Under the pieces are notes generated by a model. That model saw nothing but the letters and a program-made list of their open reading frames with translations. It ran no database searches and was not told where the DNA came from. Of a DNA stretch of 64,000 nt, positions 53,990 through 61,917 are shown in pieces. The stretch lies in the NCBI GenBank assembly GCA_041581635.1, contig JBFICW010000005.1, positions 1-64,000 on the forward strand. Reading direction: 5' to 3'. Made by a program: the position numbers and the translations under genes. This DNA comes from Porticoccus sp041581635. Its GTDB lineage: Bacteria > Pseudomonadota > Gammaproteobacteria > Pseudomonadales > Porticoccaceae. Numbering within the stretch: the first letter of the stretch is position 1; each line of letters starts with the position of its first letter.

Positions 53990-54847
53990 CTAGCAAAAAC
54001 CAGTCAATTGCCTCAATTGCTGAATCAGTGTGTCAGTTTCCTCACATGGCAAGCCATCTTCAGTTAACGTTTTGCAACGAGTGACACCATCGACACTGCC
54101 CCGCTCCACGAGATATTCCAACACGGCACGATTGTTCCAACCACCCAACCAATCCGTACCTGCCCAGTGAGAAAGCATGGCAACCAATCCATGTGCCGCC
54201 CAATTGGATACATCGGCTATTACTAATTCATCACAAGTTGTCGCAGATGGAATAATATCTAACGCTGACACTGCATCCGATATATTACCCATCCCAAGCT
54301 CATTACCCCCATCGCCAATCGATACTACCGGGCAATCAGCCCGACGTACAAAATCATCAAAAAATATTGTTTGAGAACTGATGTCTTCTCCGCGCATATT
54401 GTAGTAACAGCCATCCGCGGCCTGTCCGGGTAGCTCAATGGTGATAATGAGCTCTGCTTTAAGTTCTGCCAGCCCCTGTATGGCTTGCGGGTCCAGCCCT
54501 CTCTTTAGCCCGTTATGCTGACCAAGTATAAGTTCATGGGTTCGATAATCTTTACTTAGCGCTCTGGCCAAAGGGCTTCCACAAACCAATACAGGCTTTG
54601 AACCTATCTCTTCCATCAACCGATATAGCGCTATAGCCCCAACGGGTCCATCGGTTTCGAACGTATGATTAACCGGGAACCCGGTACTGATTAATACCCT
54701 GCCTTTACAATCCGAAATCAACCTCGCTGCACGCAGGCAATATCCTGGAGACAGTGCTGGCTGTACGGTCTTCATACCCCGCAAGTTTTGACTGACCAAC
54801 AGATCTTCTATCTGCTGGCTGAGAATAAGATCCTGATTTTCAGCCAT
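53990..54847 (-). CDS. DUF4392 protein, D-glutamate cyclase C-terminal-domain type
   Basis: The 285-residue protein matches the DUF4392 domain: STGFPVN (residues 54-60), ETDGPVGA (64-71), ELPGQAADGCYYNMRGEDIS (138-157) and IGDGGNELGMGN (177-188). In mammals this domain forms the C-terminal half of mitochondrial D-glutamate cyclase (DGLUCY), which converts D-glutamate to 5-oxo-D-proline. Here it is separate and lies nine bases after pxpC, at the end of the oxoprolinase operon; the gene for the other half, DUF1445, begins the operon. A role in D-glutamate or 5-oxoproline conversion is inferred from that. Confidence 0.82.
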   Translation of the reverse strand: MAENQDLILSQQIEDLLVSQNLRGMKTVQPALSPGYCLRAARLISDCKGRVLISTGFPVNHTFETDGPVGAIALYRLMEEIGSKPVLVCGSPLARALSKDYRTHELILGQHNGLKRGLDPQAIQGLAELKAELIITIELPGQAADGCYYNMRGEDISSQTIFFDDFVRRADCPVVSIGDGGNELGMGNISDAVSALDIIPSATTCDELVIADVSNWAAHGLVAMLSHWAGTDWLGGWNNRAVLEYLVERGSVDGVTRCKTLTEDGLPCEETDTLIQQLRQLTGFC

Positions 54848-54856
54848 AATGCATCC

Positions 54857-55798
54857 TCAACAGGGCTGCAGCGTTGTTTCTCGAAAATATTCCGCCGACA
54901 AATGCAGTATAGTCTGCGCCTGCTCCACAGTGATTAATTCGAAAGACACTTTGCTGCTCGGTTTGAGTTGCGCCAGCTGAGCTAAATCCAGTGAAAGAAC
55001 CGAACCCAATTTTGGATAACCACCAATCGTTTGTCGGTCTTGCATGAGAATAATGGGCTGACCATCGGGAGGTACCTGTATGGCGCCAAGACAAATCCCC
55101 TCAGAAAGGATGCCGCCTACATCTGCGCTGATTGCAGCACCTTCAAGACGACATCCCATGCGGTCTGAATGGGACGAAACACTATATTCGTGGCTAAAAA
55201 ATCGCTGCTGCTGTTCAGCGCTAAAATGATCTTGCTGATAACCCAGTATCACCCGCAGGATGGCATGCCGCCCATAGAAAGGCCGATACCCCTCGGGCAA
55301 TACAAAACAGTCCTCCGATGTGTCTTGCCGACAAGGTAGGAAATCACCTGACATCAACTTGTCGCCATTAAGTCCCCCCATAGCTTCACGTACCACCGTG
55401 GCCGTACTGCCAAACACAGCTGGAAGATCGAACCCGCCGGCAACAGCAAGGTATGCCCGCATCCCCTTACTGGCATATCCCAGCTCAATTCTATCGCCGA
55501 TTTTAACTGGATAACTACGCCAGGGAGACTTCGGGCTTTGGTTGATAGTAACCGGCATGTCTGCTCCACAGACCGCAATCCGGGTAGCGACATTTGACTC
55601 TAACGTCAGCCCCCCCACATTTACTTCAAGCGCCGAAACACCGAGCGCATTACCACACAACCGGTTAGCCCAATGAAATGCCAATGGGTCGGCGGGCCCT
55701 CCGGTAGTAAGCCCAAGCCGGTGAGAACCAAAACGGCCGTCGTCCTGTATGAGTGTAAAAACCCCCGGCTGGAGAACACTAAAGCCCTGACCACTCAC
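54857..55798 (-). CDS. pxpC: 5-oxoprolinase subunit PxpC (KipA family)
   Basis: PxpC, with PxpA and PxpB, forms the prokaryotic ATP-dependent 5-oxoprolinase that opens 5-oxoproline to glutamate. The 313-residue protein has VLQPGVFTLIQDDGRFG at the start, GLTTGGPADPLAFHWANRL, SDRMGCRLEG, and GAIQVPPDGQPIILMQDRQT, all typical of the KipA/urea amidolyase-like carboxyltransferase fold. It overlaps pxpB by four bases. Confidence 0.94.
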   Translation of the reverse strand: MSGQGFSVLQPGVFTLIQDDGRFGSHRLGLTTGGPADPLAFHWANRLCGNALGVSALEVNVGGLTLESNVATRIAVCGADMPVTINQSPKSPWRSYPVKIGDRIELGYASKGMRAYLAVAGGFDLPAVFGSTATVVREAMGGLNGDKLMSGDFLPCRQDTSEDCFVLPEGYRPFYGRHAILRVILGYQQDHFSAEQQQRFFSHEYSVSSHSDRMGCRLEGAAISADVGGILSEGICLGAIQVPPDGQPIILMQDRQTIGGYPKLGSVLSLDLAQLAQLKPSSKVSFELITVEQAQTILHLSAEYFRETTLQPC

Positions 55799-56472
55799 AG
55801 CTCACCACCCAATGCCAGAAATTCCTGCCGATCAATACCAATGAAGCGAACCCGGTCACCCACTGCCACAGGCATACTTGGCGTTGCGTTAGGATCAAAC
55901 ATTGGTGTTGGACAACGTCCTATCAGATTCCACCCACCGGGTGATGCCGCCGGATAAACGGCTGTTTGTCGATCAGCTATACCCACCGCACCACGGGGCA
56001 CCAGCCTCCTTGGTGTCGCCAACCGGGGCGAAGCAATGCGCTTATCCACCTGTCCAAGATAGGCAAAGCCGGGGGCAAATCCAATGGCATAGACCCGGTA
56101 TTCCCGAGCCTGATGCAAGGCAATAATTTCATCCACGGCAAGGCCGATCTGACCCGCTATTACCTGCAAATCCGGGCCTGACTCAAGACTGTAATACACG
56201 GGCAGCTCCACGAGAGGGCCGTCCTGCACATCGACATGATCAAGCCCTTGTAAAAGGTCACGGATTTGATCACGAACCAGGTTGATATCAGCCCGATATA
56301 CATCATAAATAACCAGTAGTGATGCATAAGAAGGGACGAGGTCGATCAATACCGGAGCTAATGCATCTTCAAGTAAAAGAACGGCTCTCTGGACTTTGGC
56401 AGAGACGGCGGGACAAACCTCTTGGTCAAAATAGATGATCAGTGAATTTTCACCAGCAACAGTGATATTCAT
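55795..56472 (-). CDS. pxpB: 5-oxoprolinase subunit PxpB (KipI family)
   Basis: PxpB is the second subunit of the 5-oxoprolinase; its Bacillus homologue KipI was first described as an inhibitor of the KinA sporulation kinase. The 225-residue protein has LVPSYASLLVIYD, YAIGFAPGFAYLGQVDKRI and RLVPRGAVGIADRQTAVYP with SPGGWNLIGR. It overlaps both pxpA and pxpC by four bases, so subunit synthesis is tightly coupled. Confidence 0.94.
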   Translation of the reverse strand: MNITVAGENSLIIYFDQEVCPAVSAKVQRAVLLLEDALAPVLIDLVPSYASLLVIYDVYRADINLVRDQIRDLLQGLDHVDVQDGPLVELPVYYSLESGPDLQVIAGQIGLAVDEIIALHQAREYRVYAIGFAPGFAYLGQVDKRIASPRLATPRRLVPRGAVGIADRQTAVYPAASPGGWNLIGRCPTPMFDPNATPSMPVAVGDRVRFIGIDRQEFLALGGEL

Positions 56473-57203
56473 TCGTCAATCAATTTCCTGATATCACTAA
56501 TGGCCTTAACCCCCTCAGAATTATCGCCGTGAACGCAGAGGGTGTCAGCATTGAGTATCAGCTTGTGACCACTCACCGTAGTTACCGCCCCCTCATTTTT
56601 CAATTGAGAGGCCTGAGCCAACATTTTTTTTCTACTATGTACGGCGCCCGATTTGGCCCGCGATAACAACCTACCATCATCGTCATAACAGCGGTCGGCA
56701 AAGGCCTCAAACCACAGTTCTATTCCCAACTCCTCCGCCTCAGCCCTGTGTTCATCGGCCCAAGGCGTTGCCAACAACATTAACTTTATGGGCCGATAGA
56801 AGGACGCAACAGATTCCATCACCGCACGACGCACACCGGCATCTGCCATCATGTCGTTATAAAGTGCACCATGGGGTTTCACATATTGCATTTCCAGCCC
56901 CTGGCTTTTGGCCATACCATCCAGTGCCGATATCTGATAATGCATCAGCGCCATAATTTCTTCGGGAGGATGACTCATAGAACGGCGACCAAATCCGACT
57001 AAATCGGGGTAGCCTGGATGAGCCCCTATCATTACACCGTGCTCTCCAGCAAGCTTAAGGGTTCGCTGCATCACCAAGTGATCGCCTGCGTGAAAACCAC
57101 AGGCAATGTTGGCCTGGTCAATATGTGGCATTACCGCCTCATCCATGCCCATGGTCCAGGCACCAAAGCTCTCTCCCAGATCACAGTTAAGCAGTAATGG
57201 CAT
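56469..57203 (-). CDS. pxpA: 5-oxoprolinase subunit PxpA (LamB/YcsF family)
   Basis: PxpA is the LamB/YcsF-family subunit of 5-oxoprolinase. The 244-residue protein begins LLLNCDLGESFGAW, has NIACGFHAGDHLVM, GAHPGYPDLVGFGRR, VKPHGALYN and a late CVHGD motif, all strongly conserved. It is the first of the three overlapping pxp genes and follows DUF1445 by 48 bases. Confidence 0.95.
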   Translation of the reverse strand: MPLLLNCDLGESFGAWTMGMDEAVMPHIDQANIACGFHAGDHLVMQRTLKLAGEHGVMIGAHPGYPDLVGFGRRSMSHPPEEIMALMHYQISALDGMAKSQGLEMQYVKPHGALYNDMMADAGVRRAVMESVASFYRPIKLMLLATPWADEHRAEAEELGIELWFEAFADRCYDDDGRLLSRAKSGAVHSRKKMLAQASQLKNEGAVTTVSGHKLILNADTLCVHGDNSEGVKAISDIRKLIDE

Positions 57204-57251
57204 ATTAATCTCCGACCGTACGTATTAGCTCTATTTCGATAACGCTCTAAT

Positions 57252-58037
57252 TTAGAGAATAGCTAATTGGCTGTTTTTTAAATCGGTCACAAGCATACAA
57301 CCCGGGCTATGGGTGATACACAAGGGTGGCCGAGCTTGTTCAAGTGCAACTTGGGGTGTTACCCCGCAAGCCCAAAAAACGGGAAGTTCATTAGGCTTAA
57401 TAGTTACTGGATCACCATAATCAGTTTTGTTGATGTCACTGATACCAATTAATGATGGATCGCCCAAATGAATTGGGGCGCCATGAACCGAAGGGAAGCG
57501 GGTGCAGATTTGAACCGCACGTATGGCATCGACGGCAAGAAATGGCCGCATACTAACAACCATCTTGCCGCTAAATCTCCCGGCCGGCTGACACTCGATA
57601 TTGGTTCGGTACATGGGCACATTGACGGCTTCCGTGACGTTGCGGACTTCTAACCCATCCGCTAAGAGAGCCTCTTCAAATGAAAAGGAGCACCCCAGCA
57701 CAAAGGTCACCAAATCATCACTCCACTGATCAGCGATATCGGATACTTCGCTCACCATCACCCCCTCCCTAAAAATACGGTAGCTGGGGAGGTCGGTACG
57801 GATATCCAAATCACCACCTAAGGACGGCAATGTGGGGTTACCAACATCCGCCATTCCAACCAGCGGACAGGGCTTAGAATTAAACTGACAAAATTGTAAA
57901 AACTCACTGGCCCAATCACGAGGTAAAATCACCACATTACCCTGAACAAACCCCGGGCAATACCCTGAGGTATTACCAGAATGTTCACCGTTTCTAATTC
58001 GATGGCGAAGCTCAAGCGGTGAAATATCAAAGGACAT
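57252..58037 (-). CDS. DUF1445 / UPF0317 protein, D-glutamate cyclase family
   Basis: The 261-residue protein is a clear UPF0317 (DUF1445) member, often annotated as a putative hydro-lyase: GFVQGNVVILP, FCQFNSKPCPLVG, DIRTDLPSYRIF, LGCSFSFEEALL, FPSVHGAPIHLGDPS, and PVFWACGVTPQ with ITHSPGCMLVTD. The same domain forms the N-terminal half of mammalian D-glutamate cyclase. GGAG lies seven bases before the ATG. It heads the operon with pxpABC and DUF4392, giving strong context for D-glutamate/5-oxoproline chemistry rather than a hydro-lyase role. Confidence 0.92.
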   Translation of the reverse strand: MSFDISPLELRHRIRNGEHSGNTSGYCPGFVQGNVVILPRDWASEFLQFCQFNSKPCPLVGMADVGNPTLPSLGGDLDIRTDLPSYRIFREGVMVSEVSDIADQWSDDLVTFVLGCSFSFEEALLADGLEVRNVTEAVNVPMYRTNIECQPAGRFSGKMVVSMRPFLAVDAIRAVQICTRFPSVHGAPIHLGDPSLIGISDINKTDYGDPVTIKPNELPVFWACGVTPQVALEQARPPLCITHSPGCMLVTDLKNSQLAIL

Positions 58038-58354
58038 TAATTACTCCAGTCAACCAGGAACCATTGAAACAATAAAACCCACTTCAAGCCTTGAAATTCA
58101 ATCAGCTACATTCAACCACTTAACGACCCAGCATGGCCATACCCAAGGTAAGGTAGAAGCACTCGATCTAAAGGATAGTCTACGTTAAGGAGATAAAATT
58201 ACACTTGGCCGGTTTACTGCTAAATCAGATACAAACTGAGTAAATAGTATAGAGATAGACCAGCTCACCAATAATTAGCGCCGCATAGATCGGCGCTAAT
58301 CTATCACTTAAGTCTATAACATTATAACGGTTCTATAAGCGGCTGATTGATGTG
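58038..58354. other. Intergenic region upstream of the DUF1445-pxp operon
   Basis: This 317-base gap holds the promoter region of the leftward operon and, at its right end, the terminator of the YbaK gene (58274-58300). No open frame looks real and I did not identify a convincing promoter or operator. Confidence 0.5.
58274..58300 (-). terminator. Hairpin terminator after the YbaK-family gene
   Basis: Arms ATTAGCGCCG (58274-58283) and CGGCGCTAAT (58291-58300) form a perfect 10-bp stem with a 7-base loop, 55 bases beyond the stop. The following minus-strand sequence is TATT rather than a long U-tract, so efficiency is uncertain. Confidence 0.6.
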
Positions 58355-58852
58355 TTATGAGTATCGGCCTTCATTCCTGTCACCTTTGAGACAACTGATT
58401 TGAGCCGTCCAGGCATCAGCCATAAGCTTACTAAAATCACGGTGCCCAATATGCAATAAATGGCTATGGTCTCCACCTTCTATATAGACATCCTTCAGTT
58501 CCAATAAAGCATTATCTATGATCACATCCATCTTGAATGCTTCGCCCAGTCCAGGAATTGCACCCTCTTCACAGTCCGGAAATAATCCCGACAACTCATC
58601 TTCTGAAGCTAGCTCATACTCGTGCTGACGACCATATTTTAACCATTCGAGAACCAGCTGGTTAGATGCGGGAATAACACACATAGAATATTCATTCCCC
58701 CTTTTGACCACCACAGCTTTAGCCAGCTTTTCTGCCGGAACATTAGCCTCCCTGGCTGTTGCCAAAGAGCTGCTAGTAATGGCATGTTCTAGCACTTCGT
58801 AATTTACATCCTTCTGGCTCAAATAATCCGTCACTGCTGAAGAAACACTCAT
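58355..58852 (-). CDS. YbaK/ProX-type aminoacyl-tRNA deacylase family protein
   Basis: YbaK-fold proteins hydrolyse mischarged tRNAs in trans. The 165-residue protein has the fold's typical LEHAITSSSLATAREANVP opening and the conserved lysine in LAKAVVVKRGNEY (about residues 43-55), then IPGLGEAF and GGDHSHLLHIGHRDF. It resembles the subgroup near YeaK and ProXp rather than the ProRS INS domain; which amino acid is cleared is unknown. AGGTGG lies seven bases before the ATG. Confidence 0.82.
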   Translation of the reverse strand: MSVSSAVTDYLSQKDVNYEVLEHAITSSSLATAREANVPAEKLAKAVVVKRGNEYSMCVIPASNQLVLEWLKYGRQHEYELASEDELSGLFPDCEEGAIPGLGEAFKMDVIIDNALLELKDVYIEGGDHSHLLHIGHRDFSKLMADAWTAQISCLKGDRNEGRYS

Positions 58853-59345
58853 TTTAGGCCACCTCGCTCAAGATACAATCACACCCTCTAACTAGTATAG
58901 TTACCATCTCGCAAGCCACATGGTTAATAATAATTAAATCTATCAACGGCTATTCGACATGCCCCTATATCATTTTGTCACTAGAAATAATGCTATAAAT
59001 AACAGTTAGATAGAACAGATCAACGTCAGATATCTGTTTATCGCCAAACCCAACCGTAAACACAAGACGCCGGTTATTCCACAAGCACGTCTTTACCTGA
59101 TCGCTCTCTCACTCCTATGGACAACGTTCTGGTTTTCCCCCGATTTGTCATCGAAATGGAGAAACTGGAAGCCCATGGGCCAGAGGGTCGTCATAAGAAA
59201 CGAGTCTGCCTGCAACCTAAAGCCTGATATTGTGCCCGCCGCATGGATTCATGCCGATCTTCTGTGATTTCCAGTCCGTTAATTGCAGCACTGAGCCAGG
59301 TCACTTTTAGGTTGAATCGTTGCGACCCGGCTCGCTGGTCTTCGT
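58853..59345. other. Gene-poor 493-base region
   Basis: No gene is convincing here. A 36-codon frame runs from an ATG at 59117 to a stop at 59227 on the plus strand, with protein-like composition (VLVFPRFVIEMEKLEAHGPE). It lacks a ribosome-binding site and may be a remnant of a lost gene. I found no terminator, repeat or RNA gene. Confidence 0.35.
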
Positions 59346-59936
59346 TTAGGCTACAGCCCGCTTAGTCGAGACTCGATTGACCGTCACTGGTACGGGGCGG
59401 CATACGGTGGTGCAAACGGGTGAATGTCCCTGAGAAAATGCCAGTAAGTCATCCAGCTCTTCATCACTACAGTCGGCTTCAATCTGCATATCTATCACAA
59501 TCTCTCGATAGCCTGGCGACACTGCATCATCCAGGGCCAGCAGACCTTGCAAATCCATAGTGCCTGAAAGTTGTGTGGATAGAGAATGAATCGTTATGCC
59601 TCGAGCTGTCGCATGCAGAATGGTAGTGGTAGTAACACAGCCTGCCAATGCGTGAAGTAAATACTCCACTGGGTTGGCTCCTTCATTGTTTCCGAGTAAT
59701 ACGGGGGGCTCACCATTGGTGAACTCAAAGGGCTTTTGTCGTGAATGATCCTCAGTACCACAGCCATAAAACCCTTGTATGGTTGAGTGGTTCTCACCGC
59801 CATTCACCCAGCGATTACTAGCACGAAATTCAAATTGTGCCAGGCTGGGATCTGCCTGCAGCGCACTTACGGTTTGTTGCATTTGATCGAGGTTTAGGCC
59901 GTTAGCCGTTGTTTGGATAGTATGCATAGTGCTCAT
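59346..59936 (-). CDS. OsmC family protein
   Basis: OsmC-type proteins reduce organic hydroperoxides through two cysteines. Here they are Cys100 in ALAGCVTTTT and Cys175 in SPVCTTVCRP. The 196-residue protein has an N-terminal extension (about residues 1-35) before the usual strand-rich core, with EPPVLLGNNEGANPVEYLLHAL preceding the first cysteine. GGAGATCATC precedes the ATG. It is divergent from a GlxA-like regulator, the probable controller. Confidence 0.9.
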   Translation of the reverse strand: MSTMHTIQTTANGLNLDQMQQTVSALQADPSLAQFEFRASNRWVNGGENHSTIQGFYGCGTEDHSRQKPFEFTNGEPPVLLGNNEGANPVEYLLHALAGCVTTTTILHATARGITIHSLSTQLSGTMDLQGLLALDDAVSPGYREIVIDMQIEADCSDEELDDLLAFSQGHSPVCTTVCRPVPVTVNRVSTKRAVA

Positions 59937-59963
59937 GATGATCTCCTGTTCAATCGTTGACTA

Positions 59964-59977
59964 TTTCCCTTAGGAAA
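59964..59977. promoter_or_regulatory. Short inverted repeat between osmC and the AraC-family gene
   Basis: TTTCC-CTTA-GGAAA lies 28 bases upstream of the OsmC start. A second dyad, TTGCTG-CGTGA-CAGCAA, follows at about 59980-59996. Both are in the divergent promoter region and could be binding sites for the adjacent AraC-family protein. They are short and may be chance. Confidence 0.25.
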
Positions 59978-60110
59978 ATTGCTGCGTGACAGCAACGTAG
60001 AATGACAATAACCTTTGGCAGGAAAGTTATGAAGATGCAGTTTGGACAATATCGGGTCTTTTATGCCAACATTGCTTGATTGTTGGGGGGATCTCATTGC
60101 GGGGCGGGAA

Positions 60111-61121
60111 ATGGATCGAGTGATTCAAGTGCAGATTGTGGCGGTCAAAGAAACGGCTGGGTCGGCTTTGTATGGGATGAAAGATGTGTTGATGTCTGCA
60201 GGAGTGCTCTGGCAGGATCTGGTGCGAAGCCCTGAGAAACAAGTGCTGTTTGAGGTGAACATTGTCTCCACCCACAAGCAGTCTTTCTTTTGTGGCAATC
60301 AAATCCCCATCAACCCCGATCTGGTTATCGGCCAAACCAAGACCCCCGATATGGTGATACTGCCCGAATTATGGCTTGGGCCGGATGAAGATTTTCACCA
60401 GCGTTATCCAGAACTTATGGATTGGCTGCGTCAACAGTATGTCAATGGAGCGGCAATATACTCCGCCTGTTCCGGTTCTATCATGCTGGCAGAGAGCGGT
60501 TTGCTTAACGGTTGTGATGCTACCTCCCATTGGGGCTACCAGCAGTTGTTTAAAGAGCACTACCCCGAGGTCAGGTTTCATCCCGAACCCAATCTGGTTT
60601 TTGCAGATGAGGAAGGACGTATTGTGACGGCAGGTGGTACCACTTCATGGCATGATCTTGTCCTGCATATTATCGCGCGTTACGCCAGCCCAGCCGAGGC
60701 ACTGCGCATTGCGAAAGTCTACCTGCTGAAATGGCACGAAGAAGGGCAGCTACCCTATGTTTCGTTGTTGAAAAATCTTCCGCACAATGATGCGCTGGTA
60801 ACAAGCTGTGAAACAAGGCTACATACGATCTACCATCAAGCGGATGCTCTGACGCAGATCCTGCGTTACGCTGAGATTCCTGAGCGTACACTTAAGCGTC
60901 GTTTTAAAATCGCAACTGGAATTTCTTTTATAGAGTACATCCAGAATCTTCGTATTGAGGAAGCTAAACAATTACTGGAAACAACGAGGTTGCCCCTTGA
61001 AGAAATTGGCTTCAGGGTTGGCTATGAAGATCCTTCATTTTTTAGGCGTTTATTCAAACGTTTGACAGGACTTCCCCCGAATCAGTATCGGCGTTTATTC
61101 CAGCCGATAATTGGAAAATAG
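60111..61121 (+). CDS. GlxA family transcriptional regulator (DJ-1/PfpI plus AraC HTH)
   Basis: The protein joins an N-terminal DJ-1/PfpI-like domain (about residues 1-195, starting VIQVQIVAVKETAGSALYG, with the nucleophile-elbow cysteine in YSACSGSIMLAESGLL) to a C-terminal AraC-type double helix-turn-helix (about 235-330, RTLKRRFKIATGISFIEYIQ, IGFRVGYEDPSFFRRLFKRLTG). This is the GlxA architecture; ligands are unknown for most. The ATG at 60111, with GGGGCGGG upstream, begins right at the domain; the frame extends to a TTG at 60042. It probably regulates the divergent osmC gene. Confidence 0.88.
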   Translation: MDRVIQVQIVAVKETAGSALYGMKDVLMSAGVLWQDLVRSPEKQVLFEVNIVSTHKQSFFCGNQIPINPDLVIGQTKTPDMVILPELWLGPDEDFHQRYPELMDWLRQQYVNGAAIYSACSGSIMLAESGLLNGCDATSHWGYQQLFKEHYPEVRFHPEPNLVFADEEGRIVTAGGTTSWHDLVLHIIARYASPAEALRIAKVYLLKWHEEGQLPYVSLLKNLPHNDALVTSCETRLHTIYHQADALTQILRYAEIPERTLKRRFKIATGISFIEYIQNLRIEEAKQLLETTRLPLEEIGFRVGYEDPSFFRRLFKRLTGLPPNQYRRLFQPIIGK

Positions 61122-61310
61122 TTCGTATAAACAGTGAGTAGGTTTGCTGCTACATAGTGGACAATTACTGAGGGTTTAACTTTGGCTCACAACATAATTT
61201 CTTAAGCATTCTTCGTGTGTTGCGCTACAGCAATTTAACAAAGATAGTTGAGAAATGCCGAAACAGGCACTTTTTCTTAAGACATTCGTTACATGATAAG
61301 GATGAAAGTT

Positions 61311-61691
61311 ATGAACCAATTTTCAATCGTAAAAATTCTGGATTTTCTTTCCTTTGTCGCATTAATGTTCATGCTCTCTACGGGTGTTTTTCTGAAATTC
61401 ACTCTACCTCCAAGAAGTGGTGGCGATGAGGTTTGGGGCTTATCAAGACATGATTGGGGGGATGTTCATTATTGCGTTGCCATTATTTTCCTGTTGTTTA
61501 TGTCAGCACATTTATTGGCGCATGCAAAATTCATAAAAGGCGTAATAATGGGAAAGGCGCCAACAGAAAAATATTATCGGATAGTTGCTGGAATACTGGG
61601 GATCGTCGCTTTAATTGCTCTTGCATTTGCGCCCGTTGTGTCTCCAGTTGAGGACGTTCAAAGAGGGCAGCAGTATTATCATAACCGTTAA
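61311..61691 (+). CDS. DUF4405 membrane protein, cytochrome b-like
   Basis: The 126-residue protein has three hydrophobic helices: about residues 5-27, 46-70 and 88-110. The loop SRHDWGDVHY and the following helix with HLLAH carry the histidines typical of DUF4405 proteins, which resemble small b-type cytochrome subunits. The ATG at 61311 has AAGGA at eight bases and is preferred over ATGs at 61293 and 61302. It stands alone with no redox partner adjacent. Heme binding is inferred from the family. Confidence 0.75.
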   Translation: MNQFSIVKILDFLSFVALMFMLSTGVFLKFTLPPRSGGDEVWGLSRHDWGDVHYCVAIIFLLFMSAHLLAHAKFIKGVIMGKAPTEKYYRIVAGILGIVALIALAFAPVVSPVEDVQRGQQYYHNR

Positions 61692-61917
61692 TATATTCAT
61701 CATGAGGCGCTAAAATATTATTAGGTGTTGGGCGAAAGTTATTGCTGTCACTGCCTTTTTAGAAAATAAACCCGTCCTCCTTTCCTTTTCACATCTGCTT
61801 TTAGTGTGAAATCTACTACTCCATGAGCAATTGGAAATACAAGCAATGTAGTAGGAAAGATAAAATGCTAAGACCAACCTATGATGTTTACAATCAACAA
61901 CTTCTGTCTTTTGAACT

